Of a stretch of 64,000 nucleotides of DNA, positions 61,676 to 64,000 are shown one piece after another; position 1 is the stretch's first letter; each line of letters starts with the position of its first letter. The notes under the pieces were generated by a model. The model was not told the DNA's origin. It ran no database searches and saw only the letters and a program-made list of their open reading frames with translations. Made by a program: the position numbers and the translations under genes. The stretch is from Fontibacterium temperatum. Its GTDB lineage: Bacteria; Pseudomonadota; Alphaproteobacteria; Pelagibacterales; Pelagibacteraceae. The stretch spans positions 124,001 to 188,000 of the forward strand of contig CAXNKS010000002.1 of the NCBI GenBank assembly GCA_964203055.1, written 5' to 3'.

Positions 61676-64000
61676 TTATCGATATAAAATTTTTTCAATT
61701 TTATTAGTAGCATTTGCAGGGTCATTTAAATATTCATATACGTTAATATTTTCACTAACCCTTTGCACATAATTTCTAGTTTCATGGAATGGTATAAGTT
61801 CAATAAAATCAATTGCATCAATTTGTTTTTTTCTTGGATCTCCGTACGTTTTAATCCATTTTTCAACTCGATGAGGACCAGCATTGTATGCTGCAAACGC
61901 TAGATAATGAGAGCCAAAATCATTATCAAGATCTGAAATATAATATGAGCCAAGTGCTAAGTTATAATCTTTGTCTTTTGTTAATTTTTCTTTAGAAAAA
62001 TCAACATTAGTTACTTTACTCAACAATTTTGCTGTTGCTGGCATAATTTGCATTAAACCTTTTGCTCCCACATTAGAGTTTGCAGATGTATCAAACTCAC
62101 TTTCTTGTCTTATTAAAGCTAAAATAACCGAACTATCTAATATCTTCTGGTTTTTAACTTGTTTTGGAACTTCTATTCTTGGATAGCTTATTTCTAAAAA
62201 ATTTAAATTTTTATAAGAAGCATTCTTTGCAATTTGTATGGCAAAATCCAATCTTTCAATTTCTTGCGCCAACAAACCAGCCATTGAAATTTCTTCAAAG
62301 GTTCTATTTTGTTCAACATCACCAAGATGTCTAAGTATATCTTTTGAGTATTTAGTTCTATTTAACTCTTTTAATAAGATAACTGATTTTGCTTGTGGGT
62401 TATTTTTTTTAAATTCTTCATATTTATCTTCACTAAATTTAAAATTATTGTTTATTGAAAATTTTTTTTCGTTTAATTCTATATGTGAAAGTTGACCATA
62501 AAATGTGGCTCCATATTGAGAACCCGTTCTAAACCATGTGTTAGATTGATTTGTTTGTCCTAATTTTTTATATGTTCTTCCAATCCAATAAGCTGCTCTT
62601 GCTTTAGATATCGGATAAGTAACGGCTGCATTCATTTTTAAAAAATGATTAAGAGCTATTTCTGCTTGATTGGTAAAACTTAAAGCAATCCAACCAAGAT
62701 GCCATTCAATTTCAGCATAATCTGAACCTTCATTTAATCTGTGATCTTTTAAAATATCGTATGCTATTTTATATTCTTTGTCTGAAATCTTATCTCTTGC
62801 AACTGATAGCCTTTCTTTAGCTAGATATTGATTTCGCATTAAAGAGTCTGATGCGCTTTGATTCATTAAAGTTAGCGCATCATCAAATCTTGCTTTCTTT
62901 CTTCGCCATTTAATCCTGTCATAAATTAAACCAGGATCTTCTTTTAAAGCTTGAGGTACTTGAGATATTAAATTATCAGCTGATCTTTTAGTAAATAAAG
63001 CCGCCCTAGCATTATATAATTTTTGATAATCAGGATTTAAATAATCTATAGTATCTCTCAAGTCTTTATATTTTGCTTCATAGGCAAAATAATCTGCTCT
63101 CAAAACATAGTCCTGATGAGTTAAAAACTTTTTAAATATTTTAGAGAAATATTTTAGATCATTCTTGCTTAACTCTGCATCTTTAAAACCATCTTTGACT
63201 AAATTTTTAGCTTTTTCAGTTTGATTATTTTCTAAAAATGCCTCTGCTAATCTCAATCTTCCAAATCCACTAAGAGGAGGGTTGTTACTAAAATATTCTA
63301 TAATTGAAGGGGGTGAATTATTATCAAAGTTAATTTTATGCTCTGCTAGATATTTTATACGATTTATTCTTGGCCAATCTTTATGGTTTTTAATAAATGC
63401 AGAATATTCATTAAAGCTTGCTCCGCTTTGAGGTTCGATTAAATACATCCAATTTACGAGTGTATAAATTGTCTTGTCTTGCATTTTTTGAGCGTCATAT
63501 AATGCAAGTTTCCATTGCTTTCTATCAACATAATCAAAAACAACTTTTGTTATTTCAAAATCTTTATCACTAAGAGTTTTTGTTGCTAAAGCTCCTTTAG
63601 GTTCAGGGGTAAAATTTTTAAAGTCACTAGGTTTTGCCTTGGGAACCACTTCCTTATTGCCGTCAGTTTTTTCGATATCTTTTTTTACTTCTTTTGTTTC
63701 TTTAGGTTTAGGTATTTCTTGTTTTTTTTCAGGAATTTGTTTTTCTTTGACATCTTTGACTTCTTTTTTCGGCTCTTCTTTTTTTTGAATTTTTTCTTCC
63801 TGGATTAAAACTTCATCTTTAGGTTTTAAAACTGGTTGTTCTTTTTTTTTATTTTTTGTTAAATTGTCTAAAAACTTCGATGTTTTTGAGGAATATGCTG
63901 AGCTATCTATAAATTTTTCAGGTTTTAATTTTGGAGGTATATTTTTTGCATGAGCGGAAAAAGTTAAGCCCAATAGCAAAAATAAATTAATAATTACAAC
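61676..64000 (-). CDS. slt: Soluble lytic murein transglycosylase (partial, N-terminus at window edge)
   Basis: This periplasmic enzyme cleaves peptidoglycan to 1,6-anhydro-muropeptides. The frame is open to the end of the window; the visible N-terminus (VVIINLFLLLGLTFSAHA) looks like most of a signal peptide cleaved after AHA. A Lys/Glu/Pro-rich low-complexity stretch of about 100 residues follows, then a long helical superhelix, then the SLT domain with the catalytic Glu in LIRQESEFD, GLMQIMPATA and AYNAGPHRV. The ending YR*, one base after the membrane-protein stop, is convergent. Confidence 0.92.
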   Translation of the reverse strand, partial: VVIINLFLLLGLTFSAHAKNIPPKLKPEKFIDSSAYSSKTSKFLDNLTKNKKKEQPVLKPKDEVLIQEEKIQKKEEPKKEVKDVKEKQIPEKKQEIPKPKETKEVKKDIEKTDGNKEVVPKAKPSDFKNFTPEPKGALATKTLSDKDFEITKVVFDYVDRKQWKLALYDAQKMQDKTIYTLVNWMYLIEPQSGASFNEYSAFIKNHKDWPRINRIKYLAEHKINFDNNSPPSIIEYFSNNPPLSGFGRLRLAEAFLENNQTEKAKNLVKDGFKDAELSKNDLKYFSKIFKKFLTHQDYVLRADYFAYEAKYKDLRDTIDYLNPDYQKLYNARAALFTKRSADNLISQVPQALKEDPGLIYDRIKWRRKKARFDDALTLMNQSASDSLMRNQYLAKERLSVARDKISDKEYKIAYDILKDHRLNEGSDYAEIEWHLGWIALSFTNQAEIALNHFLKMNAAVTYPISKARAAYWIGRTYKKLGQTNQSNTWFRTGSQYGATFYGQLSHIELNEKKFSINNNFKFSEDKYEEFKKNNPQAKSVILLKELNRTKYSKDILRHLGDVEQNRTFEEISMAGLLAQEIERLDFAIQIAKNASYKNLNFLEISYPRIEVPKQVKNQKILDSSVILALIRQESEFDTSANSNVGAKGLMQIMPATAKLLSKVTNVDFSKEKLTKDKDYNLALGSYYISDLDNDFGSHYLAFAAYNAGPHRVEKWIKTYGDPRKKQIDAIDFIELIPFHETRNYVQRVSENINVYEYLNDPANATNKIEKILYR

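Noticed and set aside
1..64000. Mobile element, prophage, CRISPR, defence or secondary-metabolite system
   Set aside because: No transposase, integrase, recombinase, direct-repeat array or accessory cluster was found; gene content is core throughout.

Overview
The window is strongly A+T-rich, gene-dense bacterial chromosome made almost entirely of housekeeping genes. Gene order (tig-clpP-clpX-lon; tRNA-Tyr/tRNA-Gly/tuf/tRNA-Trp/secE/nusG/rplKAJL/rpoBC; secY-adk-rpsM; ruvX next to pyrB-pyrC-plsY-topA), very short spacers, Lys/Asn/Ile-rich proteins and the particular set of small genes point to a streamlined marine alphaproteobacterium of the SAR11 / Pelagibacterales type. This assignment rests on gene order and protein character, not on a marker-gene search. 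I see no mobile element, prophage, CRISPR array or rRNA operon.

Layout. 1-5.9 kb: protein quality control (trigger factor, ClpP, ClpX, Lon) with a very good heat-shock (RpoH-type) promoter in front of lon. 5.9-9.2 kb: a TSUP-family membrane protein, a small unknown membrane protein, MarC, RlmB and tRNAs Val, Asp, Tyr and Gly. 9.3-38.0 kb: one uninterrupted plus-strand block carrying tuf, tRNA-Trp, secE-nusG, rplKAJL, rpoBC and the str, S10, spc and alpha operon genes, about 29 kb of translation and transcription machinery, with internal promoters before rpsL and rpsM. 38.0-46.3 kb: crcB, a pseudouridine synthase, lipB, panC, galU, ugd, clpS-clpA, an unknown protein and a RidA-family protein. 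46.3-52.3 kb (minus strand): topA, plsY, pyrC, pyrB, ruvX. 52.3-56.2 kb: gatC-gatA-gatB and an O-methyltransferase. 56.2-61.7 kb: trhO, a peroxiredoxin, a TIGR03643-type protein, typA, a pirin, a small multidrug resistance-type exporter, tRNA-Ser and a membrane protein. 61.7-64 kb: a lytic transglycosylase running off the window.

The most striking signal is a series of broken reading frames. lon, clpS, topA (3' end), trhO (three times), the peroxiredoxin (twice), typA and the membrane protein at 61 kb can each be restored to a normal family length or a tidy gene junction by removing single bases. Every one of these shifts is a +1 insertion and none is a deletion. Six fall within 56.4-58.0 kb. 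One-directional indels hitting near-universal genes such as typA and lon look most like insertion-biased sequencing or assembly error, but real gene decay or +1 recoding cannot be excluded from sequence alone.

Other points: in the ribosomal block most start codons lack a Shine-Dalgarno sequence and instead follow the preceding stop codon as TAA-(2-4 A/T)-ATG; rpmD is missing from its usual place between rpsE and rplO; several ribosomal proteins carry Lys/Ala/Glu-rich tails; and trigger factor has a His-rich insert. No intergenic stretch exceeds 300 bases. I did not find a convincing new biological system here.
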